64,000 bases of DNA from Comamonas sp. BIGb0124 (GCF_003752175.1 NZ_RJVF01000010.1:186001-250000); one strand, 5' to 3'. Counted from the first letter of the stretch, positions 18,895-31,043 are shown. Notes: generated by a model from the sequence alone, not told the origin. Numbers and translations: made by a program.

Positions 18895-19130
18895 GGCTCT
18901 CTGATTCTATAAACAGAGCGCCGCCGATGTGGGAATTTACGTGAATTCCCTCGGATTTTTCATCATTTATGCAGAATACCTCCGTATCTGGCGGCATCCT
19001 GCGGCATCCTCTTCTGCAAAAAGACCCGATGAATTTGCTACGTTTTAAATGCCTGTTCGGGTCAATTTGTGCCAATTTGGGTGATGAAGTCGACAACGTC
19101 GGCTAACGTCGCCGAATTTTCGCGACTATT
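18895..19130 (-). promoter_or_regulatory. AT-rich leader of the mrp operon with a perfect inverted repeat
   Basis: Region between ppx and mrpA, much richer in A/T than its neighbours, so the likely mrp promoter lies here. It contains GGGAATTTACGTGAATTCCC at 18931-18950, with 7-base arms and a 6-base spacer, 36-56 bases before the mrpA start. It also has a tandem copy of GCGGCATCCT at 18991-19010. Confidence 0.5.
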
Positions 19131-20669
19131 TCAGACGTCCGAACGGCTTGTTCCGGCGACTGGGCTGACGGTGTAGGACATGCCCAGCCGTTGCCACAGC
19201 AGCGATTCCTCGTTCAGAAGATGGGCGGACTGCGGGAAACGGCTGGCCCATTGCGGGGTGATGTTCACGCACAGACCGTCGTCGTCGGCCATGAATGCCA
19301 GGCCGTCGAGCTGCGGATCGCGGCGGGCGTGGCACAGCAGAACGGCCAGGCGCAGGCTGGCGAGTTGGCGCAGGTAGAGCGTGTCGTCGAGGTCCAGCGC
19401 CAGCTTGTGCAGCTTGCCGCGCTGGCCCAGCACCAGCCGGCCCATGAGTGTGAGATCGGGCAGGGCAAAACCCGGCGCGTCGGTGTTCTCGAGGATATAG
19501 GCGCCATGGCGATGCGAGTAGTCGTGCGCGATCAGGCAGCCGATCTCGTGCAACTGGGCGGCCCACTGCAGCGTCTGGCGGGCGCGGCTGGCCGGGGCCG
19601 GCCGGTCGGCAGTCGCCGCCTCGTCCGCATCCGTGGGCTCGATGCCGGCGAACAGGCGGCTGGCCAACTGGGCCACGCGCTGCGCCTGGGCGGCATCGAC
19701 CGCGAACTTGCGGCCCAGCGCCGCCACGGTGGTTTCGCGCACATCCGTCTCCGGCTGTTCGCGGTCGAGCAGGTCGTAGAGCACGCCCTGGCGCAATGCG
19801 CCCTGCGCCACATGCAGTTCCTCGATCTGCAGCAGATCGAAGATGGCCCGCAGAACGCTGACGCCGCCGCCGATGACGGCGCGGCGATCGGGCTTGAGGC
19901 CCTCGAGACGGATCCGGTCGGCGCTCTGGGCCTTGATCAGCCGGTCGGTCAGCTCGTGCAAGCCGGCACGGGTGATGACATCGGCCGGCCCGCCCAGGGC
20001 GTGCAGCACCTCGCCCACCGCACCCACGGTGCCCGAGGCGCCATAGGCGACGTCCCACAGGGCGCGGTCGTGGGTGATCTGGGCTTCGTCCATCACCGCC
20101 TGCGCGGCGATCTCGGCCATCTGGAAGGCCTGTGGCGTGAACTGGCCATCGGGAAAATACTTCATGGACCAGGCCACGCTGCCGACGCGGAACGAGCTGG
20201 TCACCGAGGCGACATACTGCTGGCCCAGAATCAGTTCGGAGGAGCGGCCGCCGATGTCGATGACCAGGCGGCGCTCGGCCGACTGCGGCAGCAGGCGGGC
20301 CACGCCCTGGTAGATCAGGCGGGCTTCTTCGGGGCCCGAGATGACATCGATGGGGAATCCCAGCAGTTCGCCGGCGCGCTGGATGAACACGTCGCGGTTG
20401 CGGGCCTCGCGCAGCGTCTGCGTGGCGACGGCGCGCACGTTCTTGGCCTGGAAACCGGCCAGGCGTTCGCCGAAGCGGGCCAGGCAGTCCCAGCCGCGCT
20501 CCATCGCCTCTTGCGTGAGGTTGCGGTTGGCGTCCAGGCCGGCGCCTTGCCGCACGGTTTCCTTCAGGTAGTCGGTGCGGCTGATCTGGCCGTGTTCGTA
20601 ACGGCCGATTTCCAGCCGAAAGCTGTTGGAGCCAAGGTCCACGGCGGCCAGGCGAGTTCCGTTTTGCAT
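19131..20669 (-). CDS. ppx: Exopolyphosphatase, Ppx/GppA family
   Basis: 512 residues; hydrolyses terminal phosphates of polyphosphate. Phosphate-binding loops of the ASKHA fold are visible: AVDLGSNSFRL (9-19) and VIDIGGRSSELILG (about 136-149). The catalytic acid segment ISGPEEARLIYQGV precedes the second loop. A C-terminal HD-like part includes QWAAQLHEIGCLIAHDYSHR. Divergent from pstS and therefore tied to phosphate metabolism; the Pho box in the shared region is much nearer pstS, so PhoB control of ppx is uncertain. Confidence 0.94.
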   Translation of the reverse strand: MQNGTRLAAVDLGSNSFRLEIGRYEHGQISRTDYLKETVRQGAGLDANRNLTQEAMERGWDCLARFGERLAGFQAKNVRAVATQTLREARNRDVFIQRAGELLGFPIDVISGPEEARLIYQGVARLLPQSAERRLVIDIGGRSSELILGQQYVASVTSSFRVGSVAWSMKYFPDGQFTPQAFQMAEIAAQAVMDEAQITHDRALWDVAYGASGTVGAVGEVLHALGGPADVITRAGLHELTDRLIKAQSADRIRLEGLKPDRRAVIGGGVSVLRAIFDLLQIEELHVAQGALRQGVLYDLLDREQPETDVRETTVAALGRKFAVDAAQAQRVAQLASRLFAGIEPTDADEAATADRPAPASRARQTLQWAAQLHEIGCLIAHDYSHRHGAYILENTDAPGFALPDLTLMGRLVLGQRGKLHKLALDLDDTLYLRQLASLRLAVLLCHARRDPQLDGLAFMADDDGLCVNITPQWASRFPQSAHLLNEESLLWQRLGMSYTVSPVAGTSRSDV

Positions 20670-21021
20670 GGTGTGAGCTGTACTTTATCTGTTGCAAGTG
20701 TCGTGGACGGCAACCTGTCTTGCCTCGGAAGAGACAGGAAACGCGTTCATCGACAAGGCCATGCTGCTATGAGTATGGAGATATTCTGCCCGAAAGGGGC
20801 AGCGCGCCACGCGAGGCGGTGCGGCGCGCTGGAGCATACCCAGTTTCCTGCCGGGTGCGCAGTCCTCGTTCGTTTCGGTGTGCGATTTCGGTGTGTTTTT
20901 GTTGTGTCATATGAGTGTCACACAAGCTTCTTAAAGTTACGCCCAAGGGTGAGCCGAACCAGTGGATGGAGAGGGCGGTATCACCCGATCAACCCGATTG
21001 ATGACCCCGAAAGGCATGGAC
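20670..21021. other. Divergent ppx/pstS intergenic region
   Basis: About 350 bases with no gene. The half next to pstS is AT-richer and holds the Pho box. The half next to ppx holds no site I recognise. Confidence 0.6.
20904..20921 (+). promoter_or_regulatory. Pho box (PhoB-binding site) of the pst operon
   Basis: Two direct repeats, GTGTCAT (20904-20910) and GTGTCAC (20915-20921), separated by 4 bases, matching the 11-base period of the consensus CTGTCAT-N4-CTGTCAC. It lies 100-118 bases before the pstS start, with TTAAAGT about 9 bases downstream as a possible -10 region. PhoB and PhoR are encoded in the same cluster. Confidence 0.88.
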
Positions 21022-22062
21022 ATGAACAAGATGATGATCAAGTTGCTGGCTGCCAGCATGATGGCTGCCGGTTTCGCCGGTGCAGCGATGGCCCAGACCG
21101 AAGCCACGGGCGCCGGCGCCAGCTTCCCTGCTCCCCTGTACGCACGTTGGGCTGCCGACTACAACAAGCAGACCAGCGTCAAGATCAACTACCAGTCCGT
21201 GGGCTCCGGCGCCGGCCTCAAGCAGATCGAAGCCAAGACCGTGGACTTCGGCGCGACCGATGCCCCCCTGAAGGCCGATGCTCTGGCCGAAAAAGGCCTG
21301 GTGCAGTTCCCCACCGTGATCGGCGGCGTGGTGCCGGTGGTCAACATCCAGGGCATCAAGCCCGGCGAACTCAAGCTGACCGGCCCCATCCTGGCCGACA
21401 TCTACCTGGGCAAGATCACCAAGTGGAACGACCCCGCCATCGCCGCCATCAATAGCGGCGTGAACCTGCCCGACGCCACCATCGCTCCCGTGCGCCGTGC
21501 CGACGGTTCGGGCACCAGCTACATTTTCACCAGCTATCTGACCAAGGTCAGCACCGAGTGGAAAGACAAGGTCGGCGAAGGCACGGCCGTGAACTGGCCC
21601 ACCGGTGCGGGCGGCAAGGGCAACGAAGGCGTCGCCGCTTTCGTGGGCCGTCTGCCCAACTCGATCGGCTACGTCGAATCCGCTTACGTCAAGCAGAACA
21701 AGCTGACCTTCGTGCAACTGAAGAACGCCGACGGCAACTTCGTCCAGCCCACCGACGACACCGTCAAGGCTGCCGCCGCCGGCGCCAAGTGGGACGCCAG
21801 CTTCTACGAGAACCTGACCAACCAGCCCGGTGCACAGGCCTGGCCCATCGCCAACGCCACCTACATCCTGATGCACAAGCAACAGGACAAGCCCGAACAG
21901 GCTTCCACCGTGCTGAAGTTCTTCGAGTGGGCCTACAAGAACGGCGACAAGAACGCAGCCGATCTGGACTACGTGCCGATGCCCGACAGCGTGAAGAACG
22001 CCATCTACAAGTCCTGGGGTGACATCAAGTCGACGTCGGGTCAAGCCGTCAGCGTGAAGTAA
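21022..22062 (+). CDS. pstS: Phosphate ABC transporter, periplasmic binding protein
   Basis: 346 residues from ATG 21022, chosen because AAAGG lies 7 bases upstream; ATGs at 21001 and 21016 are in frame but give a worse signal peptide. Signal peptide about 1-24 (ends AGAAMA), mature start QTEATGAGASFPAPLY. The phosphate-site segments GAGASFPAPLY, SVGSGAG, VDFGATDAPL and RRADGSGTSYIF are all present. It delivers inorganic phosphate to PstCA. First gene of the pst-pho cluster, under a Pho box. Confidence 0.97.
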   Translation: MNKMMIKLLAASMMAAGFAGAAMAQTEATGAGASFPAPLYARWAADYNKQTSVKINYQSVGSGAGLKQIEAKTVDFGATDAPLKADALAEKGLVQFPTVIGGVVPVVNIQGIKPGELKLTGPILADIYLGKITKWNDPAIAAINSGVNLPDATIAPVRRADGSGTSYIFTSYLTKVSTEWKDKVGEGTAVNWPTGAGGKGNEGVAAFVGRLPNSIGYVESAYVKQNKLTFVQLKNADGNFVQPTDDTVKAAAAGAKWDASFYENLTNQPGAQAWPIANATYILMHKQQDKPEQASTVLKFFEWAYKNGDKNAADLDYVPMPDSVKNAIYKSWGDIKSTSGQAVSVK

Positions 22063-22083
22063 TTCACGACTTCGTCAAGCCGT

Positions 22084-22124
22084 AACCCGGGTCTTGCAGT
22101 CTTCTGTTCTGCAGGCCCGGGTTT
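22084..22124 (+). terminator. Hairpin between pstS and pstC
   Basis: AACCCGGG (22084-22091) pairs with CCCGGGTT (22116-22123), with a further inner pairing TTGCAG/CTGCAG. Only three T residues follow, so partial termination or protection of the pstS message is likely, which would keep the binding protein in excess over the membrane subunits. Confidence 0.65.
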
Positions 22125-22160
22125 CTCGCGCCAAGCGCCCTTGTTTTGGGAATCGACAAC

Positions 22161-23183
22161 GTGTCCTCTACACTGCCCATCGATCGTGCAGCGGCCAATC
22201 AGGGCCGGCGTGATACATCCATGACACCACCTCCTTCTCGACCTCTGATTTCCGGCGTTTTCGCTGACCGTCTTTTTGGCTGGCTGGCCAAAGGGGCTGC
22301 CTTGTTCACCCTGGGGCTGCTGCTGGCCATCCTGGGCTCTCTCATCTACAGTGCCTGGCCGGCCATCACCGAGTACGGCCTGGGCTTCCTGACTTCCGCC
22401 AAGTGGGACCCCGTCACCAATGAATACGGTGGCCTGGTCATGATCTACGGCACCTTGGCGACTTCGGCGATCGCGCTGCTGATCGCCGTGCCCGTGAGCT
22501 TCGGCATCGCGCTGTTCCTGACCGAACTGTCGCCCTCCTGGCTCAAGCGTCCGCTGGGGACCGCCATCGAGCTGCTGGCGGCGGTGCCGTCCATCGTCTA
22601 CGGCATGTGGGGCCTGATGGTCTTCGGCCCCATCCTGGCGACCTACGTGCAGCAGCCGCTGCAGGCGGCCTTCAACGGCATTCCCTACCTGGGTGCGCTG
22701 GTCTCGGGCCCGCCGGTGGGCATCGGGATCCTGTCGGCCGGCATCATCCTGGCCATCATGATCATCCCCTTCATCGCCTCGGTGATGCGCGACGTGTTCG
22801 AAGTCACGCCGCCGCTGCTCAAGGAATCGGCCTACGGTCTGGGTTCGACCACCTGGGAAGTGATCTGGAAGGTCGTGCTTCCCTATACCAAGGCCGGTGT
22901 GCTGGGCGGCGTCATGCTGGGCCTGGGCCGCGCACTGGGCGAGACCATGGCCGTGACCTTCGTGATCGGCAACATGAACCAGCTGAGTTCGCTGTCGGTC
23001 TTCGAAGCGGCCAACAGCATCACCTCGGCTCTGGCCAACGAGTTTGCCGAAGCCGGCGAGGGCCTGCACCAGGCTTCGCTGATGTATCTGGGCCTGGTCC
23101 TGTTCTTCATCACCTTCGTGGTGCTGACCTGTTCCAAGATCCTGCTCAACCGCCTGCAAAAGTCCGAAGGAGCCAAGTCGTGA
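22161..23183 (+). CDS. pstC: Phosphate ABC transporter permease PstC
   Basis: 340 residues from GTG 22161; alternatives are TTG 22146 and ATG 22221, and no start has a strong ribosome site. Six membrane segments. The binding-protein-dependent permease signature lies near 222-260 ([20 protein letters not shown], then [12 protein letters not shown]), which contacts PstB. Pairs with PstA to form the channel. Its stop overlaps the pstA start (GTGA). Confidence 0.95.
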   Translation: MSSTLPIDRAAANQGRRDTSMTPPPSRPLISGVFADRLFGWLAKGAALFTLGLLLAILGSLIYSAWPAITEYGLGFLTSAKWDPVTNEYGGLVMIYGTLATSAIALLIAVPVSFGIALFLTELSPSWLKRPLGTAIELLAAVPSIVYGMWGLMVFGPILATYVQQPLQAAFNGIPYLGALVSGPPVGIGILSAGIILAIMIIPFIASVMRDVFEVTPPLLKESAYGLGSTTWEVIWKVVLPYTKAGVLGGVMLGLGRALGETMAVTFVIGNMNQLSSLSVFEAANSITSALANEFAEAGEGLHQASLMYLGLVLFFITFVVLTCSKILLNRLQKSEGAKS

Positions 23184-24085
23184 GCGCTGTACTCGATCAA
23201 GACAAAAAACGGCCTGCGCCTCAGAAGCCGGGCTCGGACGACAAGACCCGCCGGGCGATGTATGCCTCGCGCAAGCGTGTCAACGGCATTGCCCTGACGC
23301 TGTCGCTGGCGGCCATGGCTTTCGGTGTGTTCTGGCTGATCTGGATCCTCTGGGAAACCGTGCGCCTGGGCGTGGGCGGGCTGAGCTTCGCCATGCTGAC
23401 CGAATCCACGCCGCCGCCCAACGACGAAGGCGGTGGCCTGGCCAACGCGATCTTCGGTTCGTTCATGATGGTGATGATGGCGACCTTCGTGGGCACGCCC
23501 ATCGGTGTGCTGGCCGGTGTCTACCTGGCCGAGTACAAGACGACGGGCTGGCTGGCCAACGTGACGCGTTTCGTCAACGACATCCTGCTGTCGGCACCGT
23601 CGATCGTGATCGGCCTGTTCGTGTACACGGTGGTCGTGGCCCAGTTCCGCAGCTTCTCCGGCTGGGCCGGCGTGGTGGCTCTGGCGCTGATCGTGATCCC
23701 GGTGGTCATCCGCACCACCGAGAACATGCTGCAACTGGTTCCGGCCAGCCTGCGCGAAGCGGCCTACGCACTGGGCACGCCCAAGTGGAAGGTCATCATG
23801 ATGGTGACGCTGCGTGCCGCACGTGCCGGCGTCGTCACCGGCATCCTGCTGGCGGTGGCCCGTATCGCGGGTGAAACGGCTCCGCTGCTGTTCACGGCAC
23901 TGTCCAACCAGTTCTGGAACGGCGACATGAGCAAGCCGATGGCCAGCCTGCCGGTCACCATCTTCAAGTTCGCCATGAGCCCCTATCAAAACTGGCAGGA
24001 GCTGGCCTGGGCCGGCGTGTTCCTGATCACCGTCGCCGTGCTGGGCCTCAACATCCTGGCCCGCGTGCTGACCCGCCAGAAGTAA
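23180..24085 (+). CDS. pstA: Phosphate ABC transporter permease PstA
   Basis: 301 residues from GTG 23180, which has AAGGAG about 8 bases upstream and overlaps the pstC stop, indicating coupled translation. Six membrane helices after a charged N-terminal tail of about 30 residues. The EAA-type loop is [20 protein letters not shown], followed by [17 protein letters not shown]. The ribosome site and overlap decide the non-ATG start. Confidence 0.95.
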   Translation: MSAVLDQDKKRPAPQKPGSDDKTRRAMYASRKRVNGIALTLSLAAMAFGVFWLIWILWETVRLGVGGLSFAMLTESTPPPNDEGGGLANAIFGSFMMVMMATFVGTPIGVLAGVYLAEYKTTGWLANVTRFVNDILLSAPSIVIGLFVYTVVVAQFRSFSGWAGVVALALIVIPVVIRTTENMLQLVPASLREAAYALGTPKWKVIMMVTLRAARAGVVTGILLAVARIAGETAPLLFTALSNQFWNGDMSKPMASLPVTIFKFAMSPYQNWQELAWAGVFLITVAVLGLNILARVLTRQK

Positions 24086-24112
24086 CCGCAGCCTTATCTA
24101 GGAGTATTCCTG

Positions 24113-24934
24113 ATGCAACACACCATCGAACGTCCCATTCCGGCTGCTGCTTCCATCGGCGCAGCTGCCGCTGCGCAAGAGCAAGTCAAGCTCAGCGTGC
24201 GCAACCTGAACTTCTACTACGGCAAGTTCCACGCGCTCAAGAACATCAACCTGACCATTCCGGCAGGCAAGGTGACGGCTTTCATCGGTCCCTCGGGCTG
24301 CGGCAAGTCGACGCTGCTGCGCACCTTCAACCGCATGTACGAGCTCTACCCCGAGCAGCGCGCCGAAGGCCAGATCCTGCTCGACGGCGAAGATCTGCTG
24401 GCGTCCAAGAAGGACGTGGCGCTGATCCGTGCCAAGGTCGGCATGGTGTTCCAGAAGCCCACGCCGTTCCCCATGTCGATCTACGACAACATCGCCTTCG
24501 GCGTTCGCCTGTTCGAGAACCTGCGGGCCTCGGACATGGACGACCGCGTGGAATGGGCGCTGCGCAAGGCCGCGCTGTGGACCGAAGTCAAGGACAAGCT
24601 GCACCAGAGCGGCTCCGGCCTGTCCGGCGGCCAGCAGCAGCGCCTGTGCATTGCACGCGGCATCGCGATCAAGCCCGAAGTGCTGCTGCTCGACGAGCCC
24701 TGCTCGGCCCTCGACCCGATCTCGACGGCCAAGATCGAAGAGCTCATCGCCGAGCTCAAGACCGACTACACCGTGGTCATCGTGACCCACAACATGCAGC
24801 AGGCCGCCCGCTGCAGCGACTACACCGCCTACATGTACCTGGGCGACCTCATCGAGTTCGGCGCGACCGAGCAGATGTTCTTCAAGCCCCAGCGTCGCGA
24901 GACCGAGGACTACATCACCGGCCGCTTCGGCTGA
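24113..24934 (+). CDS. pstB: Phosphate ABC transporter ATP-binding protein
   Basis: 273 residues. Walker [10 protein letters not shown] near 59-67, ABC signature [14 protein letters not shown] near 172-185, Walker [13 protein letters not shown] and switch His in [10 protein letters not shown]. It begins with a 22-residue Ala-rich extension before the conserved core, somewhat longer than in E. coli (257). An AGGAGTATTCCTG ribosome site precedes the ATG. Energises PstCA and, with PhoU, takes part in phosphate signalling to PhoR. Confidence 0.97.
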   Translation: MQHTIERPIPAAASIGAAAAAQEQVKLSVRNLNFYYGKFHALKNINLTIPAGKVTAFIGPSGCGKSTLLRTFNRMYELYPEQRAEGQILLDGEDLLASKKDVALIRAKVGMVFQKPTPFPMSIYDNIAFGVRLFENLRASDMDDRVEWALRKAALWTEVKDKLHQSGSGLSGGQQQRLCIARGIAIKPEVLLLDEPCSALDPISTAKIEELIAELKTDYTVVIVTHNMQQAARCSDYTAYMYLGDLIEFGATEQMFFKPQRRETEDYITGRFG

Positions 24935-24990
24935 TCGCCAACCGGCAGGCCTCGAGCACGCGCATACGTCCGCGAACCAGGAGCACACAC

Positions 24991-25692
24991 ATGGCAGACA
25001 AACACCTTTCCACCCAGTTCGACAGCGAACTCAACACCGTCTCGGGCCGTGTCATGGCCATGGGCGGCCATGCCGAGGCGCAGATCCGCCAGGCCATCTT
25101 CGCGCTGGCGCAGTTCAGCGTCGAGGCCGCCGACGAGGTCATCGAGATCGAGGCCAAGGTCAACGCCCTTGAAATCGAGATCGACCGCGAGCTGTCCTCG
25201 ATCATCGCGCGCCGCCAGCCCACGGCCCGCGACCTGCGCCTGCTGATCGCGATCTCGAAGGCCACGGCCAATCTCGAGCGCGTGGGCGACGAAGCCTGCA
25301 AGATGGCCCGCATGGTCAAGGCCATCATCGAAAGCGGAACGGCCCGCACGCTGCCGACTTCGGACCTGCGCGTGGCGGCCGAGCTGGCCTCGGCCCTGCT
25401 GCGCAAGTCGCTGGACGCCTTTGCCCGTCTCGATACCGCCGCGGCACTGTCCATCCTGAAGGAAGACGACCTGATCGATGCCGAGTTCGACGGCTTCGTG
25501 CGCAAGCTCATCACCTACATGATGGAAGACCCGCGCACGATCTCGTCGAGCCTGGACCTGCTGTTCCTGGCCAAGGCCATCGAGCGCATCGGCGACCATG
25601 CCAAGAACATCGCCGAAGTCATCATCTACATCGTCAAGGGCGAGGACGTGCGCCACGCGTCCATGAGCGACATCGAATCGGCCGTCGGCTGA
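24991..25692 (+). CDS. phoU: Phosphate-transport system regulatory protein PhoU
   Basis: 233 residues from ATG 24991 (CCAGGAGC upstream). Two three-helix PhoU repeats, about 20-105 and 120-205. The second has ERIGDHAKNIAE and the first ERVGDEACKMA, the usual metal-binding E/D-rich motifs. A negative modulator of PhoR/PhoB under phosphate sufficiency. It sits between pstB and phoB, in line with its bridging role. Confidence 0.96.
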   Translation: MADKHLSTQFDSELNTVSGRVMAMGGHAEAQIRQAIFALAQFSVEAADEVIEIEAKVNALEIEIDRELSSIIARRQPTARDLRLLIAISKATANLERVGDEACKMARMVKAIIESGTARTLPTSDLRVAAELASALLRKSLDAFARLDTAAALSILKEDDLIDAEFDGFVRKLITYMMEDPRTISSSLDLLFLAKAIERIGDHAKNIAEVIIYIVKGEDVRHASMSDIESAVG

Positions 25693-25765
25693 TCGATCCG
25701 AACCCCAACGGGCCGAGAAAGGCTTTTGCCCGCATGACATCCATTTCCGCGCACAGGAGACTCCC

Positions 25766-26467
25766 ATGAAGCCGCAACCCCGCGTGCTCATCGTCGAAGA
25801 CGAACCGGCCATCGCCGAGCTGCTCGCCATCAATCTGCGACACGGCGGTTTCGACCCCGTGATCGCACGGGACGGCGACGAGGCCAAGGCCGCGATGAGC
25901 ACCATTCTTCCCGACGTCATCTTGCTCGACTGGATGCTGCCCGGCCAAAGCGGCATTTCTCTCGCCCGCCAGTGGCGCAGCGATGCCCGCATCAAGGCCG
26001 TGCCCTTGCTGATGCTGACCGCACGCGGCGACGAGCCCGACAAGATCGCCGGCCTGGATGCCGGGGCGGACGACTACATCACCAAGCCGTTCTCGCCGCA
26101 GGAACTGCTGGCCCGCATCCGGGCCGTGCTGCGCCGCCGTGCCCCCGAGCAGGTGCGAGACAGCGTGGCCCTGGGCGAGCTGGCCCTCGATGCAGAGACG
26201 TATCGCGTGAGTTTCCAGGGTCAGGAGCTCAAGGTCGGACCGACCGAGTTCCGTCTGCTTCATTACTTCATGAAGCATGCCGAGCGCGTGCACAGCCGCT
26301 CGCAACTGCTCGACAAGGTGTGGGGCGACCATGTCTTCATCGAGGAGCGCACGGTGGATGTGCATGTCAAGCGCCTGCGCGAAGCACTGGGCAGCGCCGG
26401 TTGCATGGTCGAGACCGTGCGCGGTGCGGGTTACCGGATGACGTCGCAGCCGCGCGCAGTGGCCTGA
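25766..26467 (+). CDS. phoB: Phosphate regulon response regulator PhoB
   Basis: 233 residues. Receiver domain 1-120 with the acidic pocket E11-D12, phosphoacceptor D55 (VILLDWMLPG), T85 and K107 (ITKPF). C-terminal OmpR-type winged helix about 130-228, with GPTEFRLLHYFMKH and the recognition helix RTVDVHVKRLREAL. It has its own ribosome site (CACAGGAGACTCCC) 73 bases after phoU. Its target, the Pho box, is present before pstS. Confidence 0.96.
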   Translation: MKPQPRVLIVEDEPAIAELLAINLRHGGFDPVIARDGDEAKAAMSTILPDVILLDWMLPGQSGISLARQWRSDARIKAVPLLMLTARGDEPDKIAGLDAGADDYITKPFSPQELLARIRAVLRRRAPEQVRDSVALGELALDAETYRVSFQGQELKVGPTEFRLLHYFMKHAERVHSRSQLLDKVWGDHVFIEERTVDVHVKRLREALGSAGCMVETVRGAGYRMTSQPRAVA

Positions 26468-26621
26468 GCCAGAGGCCTCTGCAGACCCGGCCTGCGGCGT
26501 GCCCCGAGCGCGGCGCAGGTCCTCCCGTTCCCTGGTCCCCGACTTCGGCGGGGGCTCCCGGCAACCCGCCCTAAAAAAACGAGGAAGGCCGGCTCGCGCC
26601 GGGACTCCTGCACAATTCAAC

Positions 26622-27953
26622 ATGCTCTGGCGTTGCTGTCGATTCTTCTTTTTCCTGTGTGCGGGCGCCGTGCTGCCCATTCTTGTCGTGCGCCCCGATC
26701 TGCGGTGGCCGGCCGGGCTGGCCGGTGTGCTGGTGGCCGGCACGCTGTGGTTCGCGGTCGATCTGTGGCGGGCTGCGCTGCTGCTGAAATGGCTGCGCCA
26801 GCCGGGTGAACGCGAACCGCCGCAGGTGCGTGGCATCTGGGGCGAGATCACCGATCGGGTGCGCCGGCAGTTCCGCATGAAGGACCAGCAACTGGCCATC
26901 GTCGAGAAGCGCCGTCAGGACGTGCTGGCCGGCATCCAGGCCTCGCCCAACGGCGTGGTGCTGCTCGATGCCGATCAGCGCATCGAGTGGTGCAATCAGA
27001 CGGCCGCCGAACACCTCGGTTTCGACGCCGTGAACGACCAGGCCCAGCATCTCGGCAACCTGGTGCGCGAGCCGGCCTTCGCCCGATATGTCGCGATGGG
27101 CGACTATGCGCGTCCGCTCATCATCACCGGCCGCAGCAGCACGGCGACGCACCCCGTGCGGCTGTCGCTGCAACTGCATCCGTATGGCGAAGGGCGGTCG
27201 CTGCTGCTCAGCCATGACGTGACCACGCTGGAGCAGGCCGAGGCCATGCGACGTGACTTCGTGGCCAACGTCTCGCACGAGATCCGCACCCCGCTGACCG
27301 TGCTCTCCGGTTTTGTCGAGACCATGCTGCATGTGCCGCTGGAACCGGAAGACCGCCAGCGTTACCTCGGCGTGATGCTGCAGCAGTCGCTGCGCATGCA
27401 GACGCTGGTCAACGACCTGCTCACGCTTTCGCGCCTGGAGGGCAGCCCGCCGCCCGGTGCCGGCCAGTGGCTGCCGGTCGGTGTGCTGATGGAGCAGTTC
27501 CGCGCCGAGGCCGAGGCCCTGAGCGCCACGCTGACGCCGGTGGAGCGCCCGCTGCGGGTGCAACTGGCCTTCGACGACGAGATCGCGGGCAGCGAGACCG
27601 AGATCCACAGTGCGTTCTCCAATCTCGTGACCAATGCGGTGCGTTATACGCCGGTGGGCCAGCCCATCGAGGTGAGCTGGGGCCGTCTGGCCGACGGGCG
27701 TGGCATCTTCAGCGTCAAGGACCACGGCCCGGGCATCGCGCCCGAACACATTCCGCGCCTCACCGAGCGGTTCTATCGTGTCGACCGCAGCCGCTCGCGC
27801 GAGACGGGCGGGACCGGGCTCGGGCTGGCCATCGTCAAGCACGTGGTGCAGCGTCACGGCGGCGAGCTCCGCATCACCAGCCGCGCAGGCCAAGGCTCGG
27901 TGTTCGCGGTGGTGTGGCCGGCCGGCCGGGTGCGCACACGCGAGGACATCTGA
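26622..27953 (+). CDS. phoR: Phosphate regulon sensor histidine kinase PhoR
   Basis: 443 residues from ATG 26622. Two membrane segments (about 8-23 and 30-50) joined by only a few residues, so there is no periplasmic sensor domain, as usual for PhoR, which is told of phosphate status through PstB/PhoU. A PAS domain covers about 95-200 (PNGVVLLDADQRIEWCN). HisKA phosphoacceptor H219 lies in FVANVSHEIRTPL. The ATPase has N, G1 and G2 boxes (NLVTNAVRYTP, DHGPGI, GTGLGLAIVKH). A start 41 codons upstream is possible but lacks support. Confidence 0.95.
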   Translation: MLWRCCRFFFFLCAGAVLPILVVRPDLRWPAGLAGVLVAGTLWFAVDLWRAALLLKWLRQPGEREPPQVRGIWGEITDRVRRQFRMKDQQLAIVEKRRQDVLAGIQASPNGVVLLDADQRIEWCNQTAAEHLGFDAVNDQAQHLGNLVREPAFARYVAMGDYARPLIITGRSSTATHPVRLSLQLHPYGEGRSLLLSHDVTTLEQAEAMRRDFVANVSHEIRTPLTVLSGFVETMLHVPLEPEDRQRYLGVMLQQSLRMQTLVNDLLTLSRLEGSPPPGAGQWLPVGVLMEQFRAEAEALSATLTPVERPLRVQLAFDDEIAGSETEIHSAFSNLVTNAVRYTPVGQPIEVSWGRLADGRGIFSVKDHGPGIAPEHIPRLTERFYRVDRSRSRETGGTGLGLAIVKHVVQRHGGELRITSRAGQGSVFAVVWPAGRVRTREDI

Positions 27954-28211
27954 GCCGGGACCATCCTAGGGATTTCCCGAAATCTGTGCTTTGAGCTTTG
28001 CTCCTGAATTTGATGAGCTGAGACTCGATTTTCCTGATTGTCAGGCCGATTTGACTATTCGGAACGAGGCCTGTGCGTCAGTGGCTTGTAAGACGCAGCG
28101 CCGACAGTAGCCCGCAGCTTGGCAATAAATAGGCGTATAACAAGTCGGTAATACAGCTTTTCTTGCTGAAATTGCTGACGAGCAGCGTCGAATTTCTAGG
28201 AGACAACAGAA

Positions 28212-30197
<1,986 letters not shown>

Positions 30198-30357
30198 GTG
30201 CGAGGCACGGGCCACGGACGGCTCGCGGCGTAGGACGGGGGTCACTTTTGTCCGGATGAGGATGTGAAGAACCCCGGACTGAGGTACAAACGGGCAAGGT
30301 CGGGGTGAGTGGCCTGTGCGCTGCCCACCCCGTTGTCGTTGAACACATCGAGTCGCC

Positions 30358-31023
30358 ATGAGTATCCGTACGCTACTTCTTCTCATCGTCGGCGCCGCCA
30401 TCGCATTGCTGGCCGCGCTCAACTGGTCGTCTCTGGCGGCCATCCAGGCCATTTCGCTGGGCTTCACCGTGGTGCAGGGTCCGCTGGGCCTGATCCTGAT
30501 CGGCCTGACGCTCCTGCTGGCGGCCGTTTTTCTGGTCTACATCTTCTATCTGCACAGCACGGTGATGTTCGAGACACGCCGGCACACCAAGGAACTGCAG
30601 AACCAGCGCGAGCTGGCCGACCGCGCCGAAGCCTCGCGTTTCACCGAACTGCGGACCTTCCTCGACGGCATGCGTCAGGACGGCAAGATCCGTCACGACG
30701 CGGGCAAGCAGGAATTGCTGGTGCGGATCGCGGCGCTGGAAACGGCTCTGGCCGCACGCCTGGACCAGACGGACAATACCAATGCCGCGTTCTTCGGTGA
30801 ACTCGGCGACCGTGTCGACCGCCGCGCCGCAGACGTCCCGGTTGCGCCGGTTGCCTCGCAGCCCTTCGAGCCTTCGCCGTCGTCGCAGCCGCTTCGCAGC
30901 GAGCCGCCGCTGGATGTGACCGCCACGCCCGTGCCGCCGTTCTCTCCGGCACAGCCGGTGGATCCGGTGCCGCATCCCGATCGGGCACCGGCAAGCCCGG
31001 GTCCGGATACGCCACGCTGGTAA
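30358..31023 (+). CDS. LapA-like membrane protein
   Basis: 221 residues. Two N-terminal membrane helices (about 4-21 and 37-63, LGLILIGLTLLLAAVFLVYI) resemble the LapA/YciS fold (DUF1049). A cytosolic coiled-coil-like part (72-135) and a Pro-rich disordered tail (145-221) follow. LapA of E. coli works in LPS assembly regulation. Here the protein is about twice as long because of the coil and tail, so the role is uncertain. A strong terminator follows 20 bases after the stop. Confidence 0.65.
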   Translation: MSIRTLLLLIVGAAIALLAALNWSSLAAIQAISLGFTVVQGPLGLILIGLTLLLAAVFLVYIFYLHSTVMFETRRHTKELQNQRELADRAEASRFTELRTFLDGMRQDGKIRHDAGKQELLVRIAALETALAARLDQTDNTNAAFFGELGDRVDRRAADVPVAPVASQPFEPSPSSQPLRSEPPLDVTATPVPPFSPAQPVDPVPHPDRAPASPGPDTPRW

Positions 31024-31043
31024 TACCGATCCCCTGAAAAACC

